A stretch of DNA of 64,000 nucleotides from an uncultured Lachnospiraceae bacterium (GTDB lineage Bacteria; Bacillota; Clostridia; Lachnospirales; Lachnospiraceae). The notes beneath the pieces are model-generated. The model had not been told where the DNA came from, did not search any database, and was given only the letters and a program-made list of their open reading frames with translations. Location of the stretch: NCBI GenBank assembly GCA_934351255.1, contig CAKRJH010000012.1, forward strand, positions 19,733-83,732, given 5' to 3'. The stretch's first letter is position 1. Every line of letters begins with the position of its first letter. Shown here piece by piece: positions 44,969 through 54,401 of this stretch. Both the position numbers and the translations under genes were made by a program.

Positions 44969-47849
44969 ACACCTCACGCTCCCCTCGGTAATATTCATCA
45001 TTCTGTGCTGCTCTGTCCAGCATCTGCTTTATATAATACCCCGTATAGGAGTCCGAATTTTTGGACACCTGCTCCGGTGTACCGGCCGCCACGATGGTTC
45101 CTCCGCCGTCGCCGCCTTCCGGCCCCAGATCGATAATATAGTCTGCGGTCTTTATCACATCCAGATTGTGCTCGATCACAATGACGGTGTTTCCTCCCTC
45201 TGCCAGTCTCTGCAGGATATCCGTCAGCTTGTGGACATCTGCAAAATGCAGGCCGGTCGTCGGTTCATCCAGCACGTAGACCGTCTTTCCGGTGCTTCTG
45301 CGGCTCAGTTCAGCCGCCAGTTTGATACGCTGTGCCTCACCGCCGGACAATGTCGTGGACGGCTGCCCCAGCTTCACATAGGACAGTCCCACATCGTAGA
45401 GTGTACGGATCTTCCGGTAGATCGACGGGATCGGCTCAAAGAACGGAAGTGCCTCCTCCACCGTCATATCCAGCACATCAAAAATGCTCTTGCCCTTATA
45501 TTTGACCTCCAGTGTCTCACGGTTGTACCGGCGGCCCTGGCACACCTCACACGGCACATAGACATCCGGCAGGAAATTCATCTCGATCTTCAGGATTCCA
45601 TCCCCTGAGCAGGCCTCACAGCGCCCTCCCTTGACATTAAAACTGAACCGTCCCTTTTTGTAGCCTCTCTGCTTGGCATCCGGTGTCGCCGCAAACAGAT
45701 CACGGATCATATCAAAGACCCCCGTGTAGGTCGCCGGATTGGATCTCGGCGTACGTCCAATCGGAGACTGGTCAATGTTGATGACCTTGTCAAGCTGCTC
45801 CAGCCCCTCAATGGATTTATGCCGTCCCGGAATGCAGTGCGCCCGGTTCAGATTTTTAGCCAGTGCCTTGTACAGGATCTCATTGACCAATGAGCTCTTT
45901 CCGGAACCGGATACACCGGTCACACAGGTGAACACGCCCACCGGGAACTTTACATTGACATTTTTCAGATTGTGCTCTTTCGCGCCCTTCACCGTGATCC
46001 ATCCCTTCGGCTCGCGGCGCACCGGAGGCACCGGAATATATCTGCGTCCGGACAGATACTGTCCCGTCACAGATTCCGGACAGGCGATCAGATCCTCCAC
46101 GCTGCCTGCGGCAACCACCTCTCCTCCGTGAGAACCCGCGCCCGGCCCGATATCCACCACATAGTCGGCGGCACGCATCGTATCCTCGTCATGTTCCACC
46201 ACGATCAGCGTATTGCCCAGATCCTTCAGCTTCTTCAAGGTTGCGATCAGCTTGTCATTGTCCCTCTGGTGCAGTCCGATGCTTGGCTCATCCAGAATAT
46301 AGGCCACACCCACCAGACCGGAACCGATCTGGGTAGCCAGGCGGATACGCTGTGCCTCGCCACCGGACAGAGAACCTGCCGCGCGGGACAGACAGAGATA
46401 ATCCAGTCCCACATCGATCAGAAACTGCAGACGGCTCCGGATCTCCTTTAAGACCAGACGTCCGATGGAAAGCTGCCTCGGCGTCAGTTCCAGTGTGTCC
46501 ATAAACCGGGACAGATCGCGTATGGACAGATCTGTCAGTTCTACGATATTTTTTTCTCCGACTGTCACCGCCAGTGCCTCCGGCTTCAACCGTCTTCCGC
46601 CACAGGTACGGCATGGATTGATCCTCATAAATTTCTCATACTCGCGTCTGCTGTACTCAGATGATGTCTCGCGGTATCTTCGCTGTACATTGCGGATCAC
46701 ACCCTCAAATTCAATATCATACACGCCCTCACCGCGCTGCCCCTTGTAACGCACCTTCACGGCATGGTCAGCACCATGCATGATGATCTCGCGGATATGC
46801 TCCGGCAGATCCTGATATGGCGTCTCGCAGTCAAAGCCATACTCCTCGGCCAGCGCCTCCAGGATGCAGCGTCCAAAACTCTTTTTTTCGGTGGCATTCT
46901 GCCAGCCCGGCACCGTCAGCGCACCCTCGTCAATACTCAGGGAGGGATCCGGTACGATCAGTTCCTCATCAAATTCCATGCTGTAACCGATACCATGGCA
47001 GTCCGGACAGGCTCCAAACGGATTGTTGAACGAGAAGTTGCGTGGTTCGATCTCATCAATGCTGATCCCGCAGTCCGGGCAGGAGAAACTCAGGCTGTAA
47101 TTAATCTGCCGATCTCCCGGAATATCCACGATCATCAGTCCGTCACTGAGCTTCATGACACTCTCGATGGAATCCACCAGTCGTTTCTGCATCCCCTCGC
47201 GGACCACCAGACGATCCACCATGATCTCAATATTATGCTTTTTATTTTTCTCCAGCTTGATCTCCTCGGAGAGCTGATAGATATGCCCGTCCACCACAGC
47301 ACGGACGTATCCGGCTTTTCTGGCCGACTCAAACACCTTGACATGCTCTCCCTTGCGCCCCCGGACGACAGGAGCCAGAAGCTGGAATCTGGTGCCCTCC
47401 TGCCAGCCCATGATCTCATCGGCGATCTGATCCACTGTCTGTCGGCGGATCTCACGGCCGCATTTCGGACAATGTGGGATCCCCACACGGGCATACAGCA
47501 GACGGAAATAATCGTAGATCTCCGTCACGGTTCCCACGGTGGAACGTGGGTTGCGGTTTGTCGATTTCTGGTCAATGGAGATGGCCGGCGGAAGTCCGCT
47601 GATGCTCTCCACATTGGGTTTCTCCATCTGGCCCAGGAACTGTCTAGCGTAAGAAGACAGAGACTCCATATAGCGTCTCTGTCCTTCCGCGTAGATCGTA
47701 TCAAATGCCAGGGATGATTTGCCCGAACCGCTCAGTCCGGTAAACACCACAAACTGATCTCTGGGAATGTCAATGTCCACTCCCTTCAGATTGTGCTCCG
47801 CCGCCTGGCGGATCTGAATGTATTTCACTGCTTCGTCATGTTTTGCCAT
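44955..47849 (-). CDS. uvrA: Excinuclease ABC subunit A
   Basis: 964 aa. Two ABC-type ATPase modules: Walker A GLSGSGKSSLAFDTIYAEGQ and GVSGSGKSSLVNEI, each with its LSGGEAQRI signature. Zinc modules are CPDCGISIDEIEPRNFSF...CPDCHG and CEACSGDGILKIEMNFLPD...CEVCQG. It is the damage-recognition subunit of nucleotide excision repair, with UvrB. Complete and of normal length; uvrB and uvrC are not in the window. It lies between mnmA (16 bases) and yfbR (overlap). Confidence 0.98.
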   Translation of the reverse strand: MAKHDEAVKYIQIRQAAEHNLKGVDIDIPRDQFVVFTGLSGSGKSSLAFDTIYAEGQRRYMESLSSYARQFLGQMEKPNVESISGLPPAISIDQKSTNRNPRSTVGTVTEIYDYFRLLYARVGIPHCPKCGREIRRQTVDQIADEIMGWQEGTRFQLLAPVVRGRKGEHVKVFESARKAGYVRAVVDGHIYQLSEEIKLEKNKKHNIEIMVDRLVVREGMQKRLVDSIESVMKLSDGLMIVDIPGDRQINYSLSFSCPDCGISIDEIEPRNFSFNNPFGACPDCHGIGYSMEFDEELIVPDPSLSIDEGALTVPGWQNATEKKSFGRCILEALAEEYGFDCETPYQDLPEHIREIIMHGADHAVKVRYKGQRGEGVYDIEFEGVIRNVQRRYRETSSEYSRREYEKFMRINPCRTCGGRRLKPEALAVTVGEKNIVELTDLSIRDLSRFMDTLELTPRQLSIGRLVLKEIRSRLQFLIDVGLDYLCLSRAAGSLSGGEAQRIRLATQIGSGLVGVAYILDEPSIGLHQRDNDKLIATLKKLKDLGNTLIVVEHDEDTMRAADYVVDIGPGAGSHGGEVVAAGSVEDLIACPESVTGQYLSGRRYIPVPPVRREPKGWITVKGAKEHNLKNVNVKFPVGVFTCVTGVSGSGKSSLVNEILYKALAKNLNRAHCIPGRHKSIEGLEQLDKVINIDQSPIGRTPRSNPATYTGVFDMIRDLFAATPDAKQRGYKKGRFSFNVKGGRCEACSGDGILKIEMNFLPDVYVPCEVCQGRRYNRETLEVKYKGKSIFDVLDMTVEEALPFFEPIPSIYRKIRTLYDVGLSYVKLGQPSTTLSGGEAQRIKLAAELSRRSTGKTVYVLDEPTTGLHFADVHKLTDILQRLAEGGNTVIVIEHNLDVIKTADYIIDLGPEGGDGGGTIVAAGTPEQVSKNSDSYTGYYIKQMLDRAAQNDEYYRGEREVYETE

Positions 47850-47865
47850 GTCGTCACCTTTCTTT

Positions 47866-48954
47866 CTAACAGATCACTCCACCCCCGGCCACTACATCAC
47901 CTTCATAGAAGACAATGGCCTGTCCCGGAGTTGCCGCTCTGACCGGCTCCAGAAACTCTGCGGTCACCCGCTGTTCCTCACCGGTTCCCTCGATCCCGGT
48001 GATCCGGCACATCTGTCCCCGGTGGGAATACCGGATCTTGGCCATCAGTTCCTGTCCGACCTCAAAATGATCCAATGCCATATAATTCATCCGGGAAGCC
48101 GTCACCTCACGGCCAAAGACATCCTGCGCCTCACCGATGACCACCTCATTGTTCTCCGGACATATCCTTGTGACAAAGACAGGATGTCCCATCGCCAGAT
48201 TCAGTCCCTTGCGCTGTCCGACCGTATAATGTGAGATGCCCTTGTGCTGACCCAGGATATTGCCCTGCGCATCCACAAAATTGCCCGGCTGTTCCTGCAC
48301 ACCAGTCTCCTTGCGGATAAAGCCTGCATAATCGCCATCCGGCACAAAACAGATCTCCATGCTGTCCGGTTTGTGCGCCACCATCAGCCCGATCTCCTCC
48401 GCGATCTCACGGATCTGAGGCTTGGTGTACTCGCCCACCGGCATCAGGGTTCTGGAAAGCTGTTCCTGTGTCAGTCCATAGAGCGCATAGCTCTGATCCT
48501 TCTGCTGGGTAACCGAAGTCTGGATGGTATATCTGCCATTTGGCAGTCTGACCACCCGCGAATAATGTCCGGTCGCAATATAATCGGCTCCGATCTCCAT
48601 ACTCCGGTGGAGCAGGGATTCCCATTTCACATAGCGGTTGCATGCGATGCAGGGGTTCGGTGTTCGTCCCTTCAGATATTCTGCGGTGAAATAATCGATC
48701 ACCGTCTTCTGGAACTCCTCACGGAAGTTCATAACATAATAAGGGATATCAAGCTGATTTGCAACGCGTCTGGCATCATCTACCGCCGAGAGACCGCAGC
48801 AGCCACCTTCCAGTTCTACAGTGGCCCGGTCCTCAGGCTGCCAGATCTGCATTGTCACGCCAATGACCTGATATCCCTGCTTTTTTAACAGATAGGCAGC
48901 CACGGAGGAATCAACTCCTCCGGACATGCCTACCACTACTGTCTTTTGTTTCAT
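47866..48954 (-). CDS. mnmA: tRNA-specific 2-thiouridylase
   Basis: 362 aa; the second of two tandem ATGs (48954) has GGAG 6 bases upstream. The PP-loop is VVGMSGGVDSSVAAYLLKKQ. The catalytic cysteines lie in RTPNPCIACNRYVKW and SMEICFVPDGDYAGFI. It installs sulfur at U34 of Lys, Glu and Gln tRNAs. Sulfur is supplied by a cysteine desulfurase, and nifS is two genes upstream in the same operon, so the context is functional. Confidence 0.97.
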   Translation of the reverse strand: MKQKTVVVGMSGGVDSSVAAYLLKKQGYQVIGVTMQIWQPEDRATVELEGGCCGLSAVDDARRVANQLDIPYYVMNFREEFQKTVIDYFTAEYLKGRTPNPCIACNRYVKWESLLHRSMEIGADYIATGHYSRVVRLPNGRYTIQTSVTQQKDQSYALYGLTQEQLSRTLMPVGEYTKPQIREIAEEIGLMVAHKPDSMEICFVPDGDYAGFIRKETGVQEQPGNFVDAQGNILGQHKGISHYTVGQRKGLNLAMGHPVFVTRICPENNEVVIGEAQDVFGREVTASRMNYMALDHFEVGQELMAKIRYSHRGQMCRITGIEGTGEEQRVTAEFLEPVRAATPGQAIVFYEGDVVAGGGVIC

Positions 48955-48976
48955 CATACTCTCCCTGGGGCTAAAC

Positions 48977-49414
48977 TCAATCCTCTATCGGCTCCTCGGA
49001 AATATCGTCCTTTGGCTCTTCCAGTCCCGGGATCTCAATGCCATGCTTCTTGGCATAGTCCCAAAGTGCGGCATGGATACCTTCCTCCGCGAGAAGAGAA
49101 CAGTGTACCTTGATCGGCGGCAGTCCGTCGAGTGCCTCCATCACGGCCTTGTTCGTTACTTCCAGAGCCTCATAGATCGTCTTTCCCATAACAAGTTCGG
49201 TCGCCATGCTGCTGGTCGCTACTGCCGCACCGCAGCCAAAGGTCTTGAACTTGCAGTCCTTGATGACCTTGGTATCTTCGTCTATATCCAGATAGATACG
49301 CATGATGTCGCCACACTTGGCATTGCCCACTGTGCCCACACCACTCGCATCTTCAATCTCACCGACATTTCTCGGATTCATAAAATGATCCATTACTTTT
49401 TCACTGTACTGCAT
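48977..49414 (-). CDS. nifU: Fe-S cluster scaffold NifU/IscU-like
   Basis: 145 aa, N-terminal NifU scaffold domain only. It starts YSEKVMDHFMNPRNVGEIED. The three cluster-ligand cysteines are in GNAKCGDIMRI, FGCGAAVATSSMATEL and IKVHCSLLAEEGIHAAL. A disordered acidic tail (EEPKDDISEEPIED) follows. It accepts sulfur from the desulfurase encoded 24 bases upstream and assembles Fe-S clusters. Confidence 0.95.
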   Translation of the reverse strand: MQYSEKVMDHFMNPRNVGEIEDASGVGTVGNAKCGDIMRIYLDIDEDTKVIKDCKFKTFGCGAAVATSSMATELVMGKTIYEALEVTNKAVMEALDGLPPIKVHCSLLAEEGIHAALWDYAKKHGIEIPGLEEPKDDISEEPIED

Positions 49415-49438
49415 GGTATCCCTCCTAATCTGTTACTG

Positions 49439-50632
49439 TCACTCCAAACCGCCGTGCTTCTTTACATAGTCATCGTAAAGAGGTGACATGCTGCGCAGTC
49501 TGGCCACGATGACTTTCAGTTCATCTACGACAAAATCTGCCTGTTCCATGGTAATCTCCGGAGACAGGGTCAGACGCAGGGAACCGTGTGCCTTCTCATG
49601 TGGCAGGCCGATGGCCAGCAGCACATGGGATGGATCCAGTGAACCGGACGTACATGCGGATCCGCTGGATGCACATACTCCCTTCTGATCCAGGAGGATC
49701 AGCATGGACTCTCCCTCGATAAACTCAAAGCTGACATTGACATTGTTTGGCAGACGCTTTACAAGGTCTCCGTTTATTTTAGCAAAAGGAATCTCTGTAC
49801 TCAAACGTGAAATCAAATGATCTCTGATCTCCATCTCCTTCTTTGCATCTTCCTCCATCGTATCGACTGCCATCCGGGCCGCCTTGGCCATGCCGACGAT
49901 ACCCGGTACATTGTGGGTACCTGCACGACGGGAACGCTCCTGTCCGCCACCGTGGATAAAGGCTTTCAGTCTGGCCTTATTGCTCAGATAGAAAAATCCG
50001 ATGCCCTTCGGGCCGTAGAACTTGTGGCCGCTGGCGCTGAGCATGTCGATATTCATCTCCTGCACATTGATCGGGACATGGGCAAACGCCTGTACCGCAT
50101 CTGTATGGAACAGAACACCGTGCTTGTGGCACACCGCTCCGATCTCCTTGATCGGCTCGATCGTTCCGATCTCATTATTTGCAAACATGATCGAAACCAG
50201 GATCGTGTCAGGACGGATCGCTGCCTCCACATCGGCAGGATCGACCAGACCGTTCTCATCCACATCCAGGTAAGTCACCTCAAAGCCCTTGGTCTCGAGG
50301 TACTCACAGGTGTGCAGTACGGCATGATGCTCGATCTTGGACGTGATGATATGCTTGCCCTTGGAACCGTATGCATCAGCTGTCGCTTTTAATGCCCAGT
50401 TATCGGACTCGCTTCCGCCGCCCGTGAAATAAATCTCATTGGCATTCTGCGCGCCGAGGATATTCGCAATACATTCTCTGGCATCCTCCACCGCATTCTT
50501 GCTCTGTGTGGCAAAACGGTATGTGCTGGATGGGTTGCTGTAGATCTCCAGAAAATATGGTTTCATCGCCTCTAATACTTCCGGACGTACTGCAGTAGTC
50601 GCTGCATTGTCCATATAAATCAACTCTTTCAT
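49439..50632 (-). CDS. nifS: Cysteine desulfurase NifS/IscS
   Basis: 397 aa from ATG 50632 (GGAG about 10 bases upstream). It begins IYMDNAATTAVRPEVLEAM. The PLP lysine is in LSASGHKFYGPKGIGFF, and the catalytic cysteine is in the mobile loop GVCASSGSACTSGSLDPSH. It releases sulfur from cysteine for Fe-S clusters (nifU) and for tRNA thiolation (mnmA), both encoded downstream in the same direction. First gene of the operon, with a strong promoter and operator-like dyad at 50651-50704. No IscR-like regulator gene is present next to it. Confidence 0.97.
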   Translation of the reverse strand: MKELIYMDNAATTAVRPEVLEAMKPYFLEIYSNPSSTYRFATQSKNAVEDARECIANILGAQNANEIYFTGGGSESDNWALKATADAYGSKGKHIITSKIEHHAVLHTCEYLETKGFEVTYLDVDENGLVDPADVEAAIRPDTILVSIMFANNEIGTIEPIKEIGAVCHKHGVLFHTDAVQAFAHVPINVQEMNIDMLSASGHKFYGPKGIGFFYLSNKARLKAFIHGGGQERSRRAGTHNVPGIVGMAKAARMAVDTMEEDAKKEMEIRDHLISRLSTEIPFAKINGDLVKRLPNNVNVSFEFIEGESMLILLDQKGVCASSGSACTSGSLDPSHVLLAIGLPHEKAHGSLRLTLSPEITMEQADFVVDELKVIVARLRSMSPLYDDYVKKHGGLE

Positions 50633-50650
50633 GAAAAACTCACTCCTTTT

Positions 50651-50704
50651 CCGAGTAATCAACTAGGTATACTTGCATTATATCCCACAGCATTTTAATG
50701 TCAA
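50651..50704 (-). promoter_or_regulatory. nifS operon promoter with operator-like dyad
   Basis: Perfect -35 TTGACA (50699-50704), 16-base spacer, perfect -10 TATAAT (50677-50682). Just downstream, around +3 to +20, is a 17-bp dyad CCTAGT-TGATT-ACTCGG (50651-50667) with CCnAGT/ACTnGG symmetry. Its place and shape suit repression by an Rrf2/IscR-type Fe-S regulator; this is inference. Confidence 0.75.
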
Positions 50705-50727
50705 CACCATGGTCCCTATTGATAATT

Positions 50728-52866
50728 TTACCCAATATTTTTGATAATTCTACCCGACTTTGGCGGACAGTTCAGATGAATGTTTCCGTTCTCCACCGGA
50801 TAGATCCGGGTCTCTGTGGAAAATCCCTGTGCCGTAGTCTGGATCAGGCGCGCCAGACGATACTCCCTGGTCACTCCCATCTGCCATACCGGAATATCCA
50901 CTTCCATATTCTCATCGCCATTGTTGATCGCGATAATGATCTTGTCGCGCTCATCAAATCTTCCATAACAGATGAACTGGTAAGAACCTTTCAAAAACAT
51001 GATGGATCCGGTCCGGAACGCCTCATAATCACGATGGATCCGGATCAGCTCTTTGTGGTATGCGATCAGTTCATGATTCTCATGTCCCCACGGATAGCCA
51101 CGCCGGTTATCCGGATCTGTCCATCCGCAAAGCCCTGCCTCATCTCCGTAGTAGATGGTCGGTGCTCCCGGCCACGTCATCTGGATCATAACGGCCAGAC
51201 GCATTACCGCAAGATCGATTCCCTCATTCGCCGCCTCCGGTCCCAGCGTCGCAGTACGTCCCACCTTCCGGTTGGTACGTGTCAGGAAACGGGAATGATC
51301 GTGATTGGAAAGCTCGTTCATCGCCACCTGAAGTGACTGGGTATGAAAACGCGTCATGTGATTGCGCATGGCTCCAAAGAATGCGTCAGCATTCCCCCGC
51401 ATGTCCTCACGGTACTCGTCGCTGTGTTTCTCCAGTCCGGTGAGGAACCAGGTCAGCGGCTCCATAAATGCATCGTAGTTCATGACGGTATCCCACTGGT
51501 CACCCTTGAGCCAGTCTGTCGGGTCTCCGTAATGCTCCGCAAGAACGATCGCTTCCGGATTGGCCTCCTTGACATTGCGCCGGAACTCTCTCCAGAAATA
51601 ATGATTATACTCTGCAGACTGTCCCAGATCGGCTGCCACGTCCAGACGCCATCCGTCCACATTGTACGGCGGAGACACCCATTTGCGGCCAATCTTCATA
51701 ATATAGTCAAACAATTTCTGGGATTCCTCGTAATTCAGTTTCGGAAGGGTATCATGTCCCCACCAACCGTCATAGTGGGTATTGTACGGCCACTGATTCT
51801 CACGGAATTTGAAGAAGGTGTGATACGGACTGTTCTCATCCACATATGCACCCTTCTCATACCCCGGAGCATCCTCGTAAATACACTCACGGTCCAGCCA
51901 TTTATTGAACGAGCCACAGTGGTTGAACACGCCATCCAGGATCACCTTCATACCGCGGCGGTGTACTTCCTCCACAAACTCCGCAAACAACTCATTGCTG
52001 GCTTCCAGATTGGCTTTGTCCGTCACACGGCACACATAGCGGCTGGCCTTTTTATTCGGATACTGCGGATCGGAATTGATCCAGTTTCCCTGCTCATCTG
52101 CGGCCAGCAGGTCACCCTCATCCTTGACGATCCGTCCAAAATGCGGATCGACATAATCATAGTCCTGAATATCGTACTTGTGGTTGGACGGAGAGACAAA
52201 GATCGGATTCAGATAGATCGCCTCCACCCCCAGTTCCTGCAGATAATCCAGCTTCTGCATCACTCCGGCAATATCACCGCCGTAGAACTCGCGCACACCC
52301 ATGGCCGCCGGATATTTGTTCCAGTCATGGATCTTGCGTGTCCCCTCTCCAATGTACTGGTATTCATCGGTCTCTACATCATTGCTGCGGTCTCCGTTGT
52401 AAAAACGATCCACATAGATCTGATAAAAGACCGCACCCTTGGCCCAGTCCGGCGTGGTAAAGCCCGGCGTGATCGTAAAGTGGTAATAACTCTGGATATC
52501 ATTGCAGAGCCCCACATTATTATAATAGTAAATAGTCTGCCCGACGTGAATCTCAAAATAGTAAAAAACCTGTTCATTGCCCAGCGTAATATGCGCCTCA
52601 TAAAAGTCAAACAGACGGTCACTGTAACTTTTTTCCATCTTCTGGCGGTTGTCACCGCACACCAGATACACGCTGTCAACATTCTCCCTGGCCGTGCGGA
52701 AACGCAGACGCACATTGTCTCCCGGCATCGGCTCTACCGGATCCCGGTAGAATACAGTACCATCGGCAAACAGAGCCTGCGGGTTAAAGATCGTCGTGAG
52801 ATTCTCCATATAAATCTGTGTTTTCACAGACGTTGACATCCGGTCAAAGGACACATTTAATTCCAT
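50728..52866 (-). CDS. GH13 alpha-glucosidase/neopullulanase-type enzyme
   Basis: 712 aa from ATG 52866 (GGGGA 5 bases upstream), no signal peptide. An N-terminal beta-sandwich (about 1-150, CBM34-like) precedes the barrel. The GH13 conserved regions are LDGVFNHCG, VDGWRLDVAADLG (nucleophile Asp), AIVLAEHYGD (acid/base Glu) and NELSNHDHSRFL. This arrangement is that of intracellular maltodextrin-cleaving enzymes (cyclomaltodextrinase, neopullulanase). It runs in the same direction as cca (31 bases upstream) and metK. Confidence 0.92.
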   Translation of the reverse strand: MELNVSFDRMSTSVKTQIYMENLTTIFNPQALFADGTVFYRDPVEPMPGDNVRLRFRTARENVDSVYLVCGDNRQKMEKSYSDRLFDFYEAHITLGNEQVFYYFEIHVGQTIYYYNNVGLCNDIQSYYHFTITPGFTTPDWAKGAVFYQIYVDRFYNGDRSNDVETDEYQYIGEGTRKIHDWNKYPAAMGVREFYGGDIAGVMQKLDYLQELGVEAIYLNPIFVSPSNHKYDIQDYDYVDPHFGRIVKDEGDLLAADEQGNWINSDPQYPNKKASRYVCRVTDKANLEASNELFAEFVEEVHRRGMKVILDGVFNHCGSFNKWLDRECIYEDAPGYEKGAYVDENSPYHTFFKFRENQWPYNTHYDGWWGHDTLPKLNYEESQKLFDYIMKIGRKWVSPPYNVDGWRLDVAADLGQSAEYNHYFWREFRRNVKEANPEAIVLAEHYGDPTDWLKGDQWDTVMNYDAFMEPLTWFLTGLEKHSDEYREDMRGNADAFFGAMRNHMTRFHTQSLQVAMNELSNHDHSRFLTRTNRKVGRTATLGPEAANEGIDLAVMRLAVMIQMTWPGAPTIYYGDEAGLCGWTDPDNRRGYPWGHENHELIAYHKELIRIHRDYEAFRTGSIMFLKGSYQFICYGRFDERDKIIIAINNGDENMEVDIPVWQMGVTREYRLARLIQTTAQGFSTETRIYPVENGNIHLNCPPKSGRIIKNIG

Positions 52867-52897
52867 AATCATCCCCATTTCTGAGCGACTTTTCACA

Positions 52898-54352
52898 CTA
52901 TCGTTTCTGACGTTGTGTCAGCCAGGTTAACAGTTTCTCTTTCTTATTATACTCCGGCTGGTCAAGTACCAGTTCCAGCATCTCCCCGAGGATCTCTCCA
53001 AGCCCCGGTCCCGGAGTCACTCCGGCCGCGATCAGATCGCGCCCCGTGACCGCCAGATCTCTGACAGACAATGCCTGCCCCGCCTGTACGATCTTCTCAT
53101 AGTTCATCCAGGTCTGATCAAGCCGTTCGAGCTTTGGCGGCATCTTTTCCGGATTCTGAGCCAGCACATCCGCATAGAACACCAACATCTCCATCTCGAA
53201 CAGATCCGCGCCGATCCTGGATGCCCCGCGCCGCACGCTGGACACCTTTTCTCCAAACCGGTAATCGTGATAGCGGATCAGTCTCTTCACCTGATCCACC
53301 GTCTCATTGTCAAAGGTCAGTCTGCGAAGGATCCCCCGCGCCATCTGTGCACCCTCCTCAGGGTGTCCCTTAAAATGACCCACGCCGTCCTCATCCACGG
53401 TCATGACCACCGGCTTGGCAATGTCGTGCAACAGCATGGTCACCGCCAGCACGACGTGCTGCTTGTCGGAAAGTTCTCTCACCGTCCGAAGGATCCTCTC
53501 TCTGGCTTCGTCAGAGAGTGCAGGAAGCCGGCGCAGCTTCTCTTTCTCAAAAAAGCTGTTCATGATCTCGACACTCCGGATCGAGTGTTCGCCGACCGTG
53601 TAAATGTGATGCAGATTCCTCTGGTCACAGTCCATGGTCACATCAAACTCCGGCAGAAATATCGTAGTCATCCCGGTGCGGTATACCTCCCGGAACTGTC
53701 CCGCTCCCTGTGAGACAAGGAGTTTGGTCATCTCCACACGGATGCGCTCTGCGCTGATCCGGTGCAGTTTGTCGACCCGTTCCAGGATCGCCTCCCGGGT
53801 GGCCGGATCAATCTCAAATCCCAACTGTCCCGAAAACCGGACAGCACGCAGCATACGGAGGGCATCTTCGTCGAACCGGTCTCCCGGATCACCCACGCAG
53901 CGGATCACCCCGCGTCTGAGATCCTCCATGCCGCCGAAGATATCCACCAGGCCATCCTGGTCATTGTACGCCATGGCATTGATCGTGAAATCCCTGCGCT
54001 CCAGATCCAGGCTGAGATTTCCCGTAAATTCTACGGCCTTGGGATGTCGCCCGTCCTCATACTCTCCATCGATCCGGTATGTCGTCACCTCATATCCGAC
54101 ATGATGGCGCATCACCGTCACCGTGCCATGCTCGATCCCGGTATCGATCGTCCTGTCAAAGAGAGCCTTCACCTGGAACGGCCTGGCAGAGGTCGTGATA
54201 TCCCAGTCCTGCGGCGTCCTGCCAAGCATACAGTCCCTGACACAGCCTCCGACCGCATAGGCATCGTACCCCTGCTTCTGAAGGCGTCCTATGATCCAGG
54301 ATACATCCTCCGGCAGGGATATGCATATATTCTTTTCCTGAGATGGTTCCAC
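52898..54352 (-). CDS. cca: tRNA nucleotidyltransferase (CCA-adding) with HD domain
   Basis: 484 aa. The nucleotidyltransferase head has AVGGCVRDCMLGRTPQDWDI (catalytic DWD), LERRDFTINAMAYND (RRD) and DEDALRMLRAVRFSGQLGF. An HD phosphohydrolase domain follows (VTMLLHDIAKP, FKGHPEEGAQMARGIL). It adds or repairs the 3' CCA of tRNAs. The HD region makes it resemble the long Gram-positive and E. coli forms. Confidence 0.95.
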   Translation of the reverse strand: MEPSQEKNICISLPEDVSWIIGRLQKQGYDAYAVGGCVRDCMLGRTPQDWDITTSARPFQVKALFDRTIDTGIEHGTVTVMRHHVGYEVTTYRIDGEYEDGRHPKAVEFTGNLSLDLERRDFTINAMAYNDQDGLVDIFGGMEDLRRGVIRCVGDPGDRFDEDALRMLRAVRFSGQLGFEIDPATREAILERVDKLHRISAERIRVEMTKLLVSQGAGQFREVYRTGMTTIFLPEFDVTMDCDQRNLHHIYTVGEHSIRSVEIMNSFFEKEKLRRLPALSDEARERILRTVRELSDKQHVVLAVTMLLHDIAKPVVMTVDEDGVGHFKGHPEEGAQMARGILRRLTFDNETVDQVKRLIRYHDYRFGEKVSSVRRGASRIGADLFEMEMLVFYADVLAQNPEKMPPKLERLDQTWMNYEKIVQAGQALSVRDLAVTGRDLIAAGVTPGPGLGEILGEMLELVLDQPEYNKKEKLLTWLTQRQKR

Positions 54353-54401
54353 GGATTCACCCCTTCCTCTGACGACTGCGATACTGCCCTTGTTTCTTCT
54401 C

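Noticed and set aside
51343..52836. 497-codon plus-strand frame opposite the GH13 gene
   Set aside because: Shadow of the GH13 frame; composition is Ile/His-rich nonsense without initiation signals.
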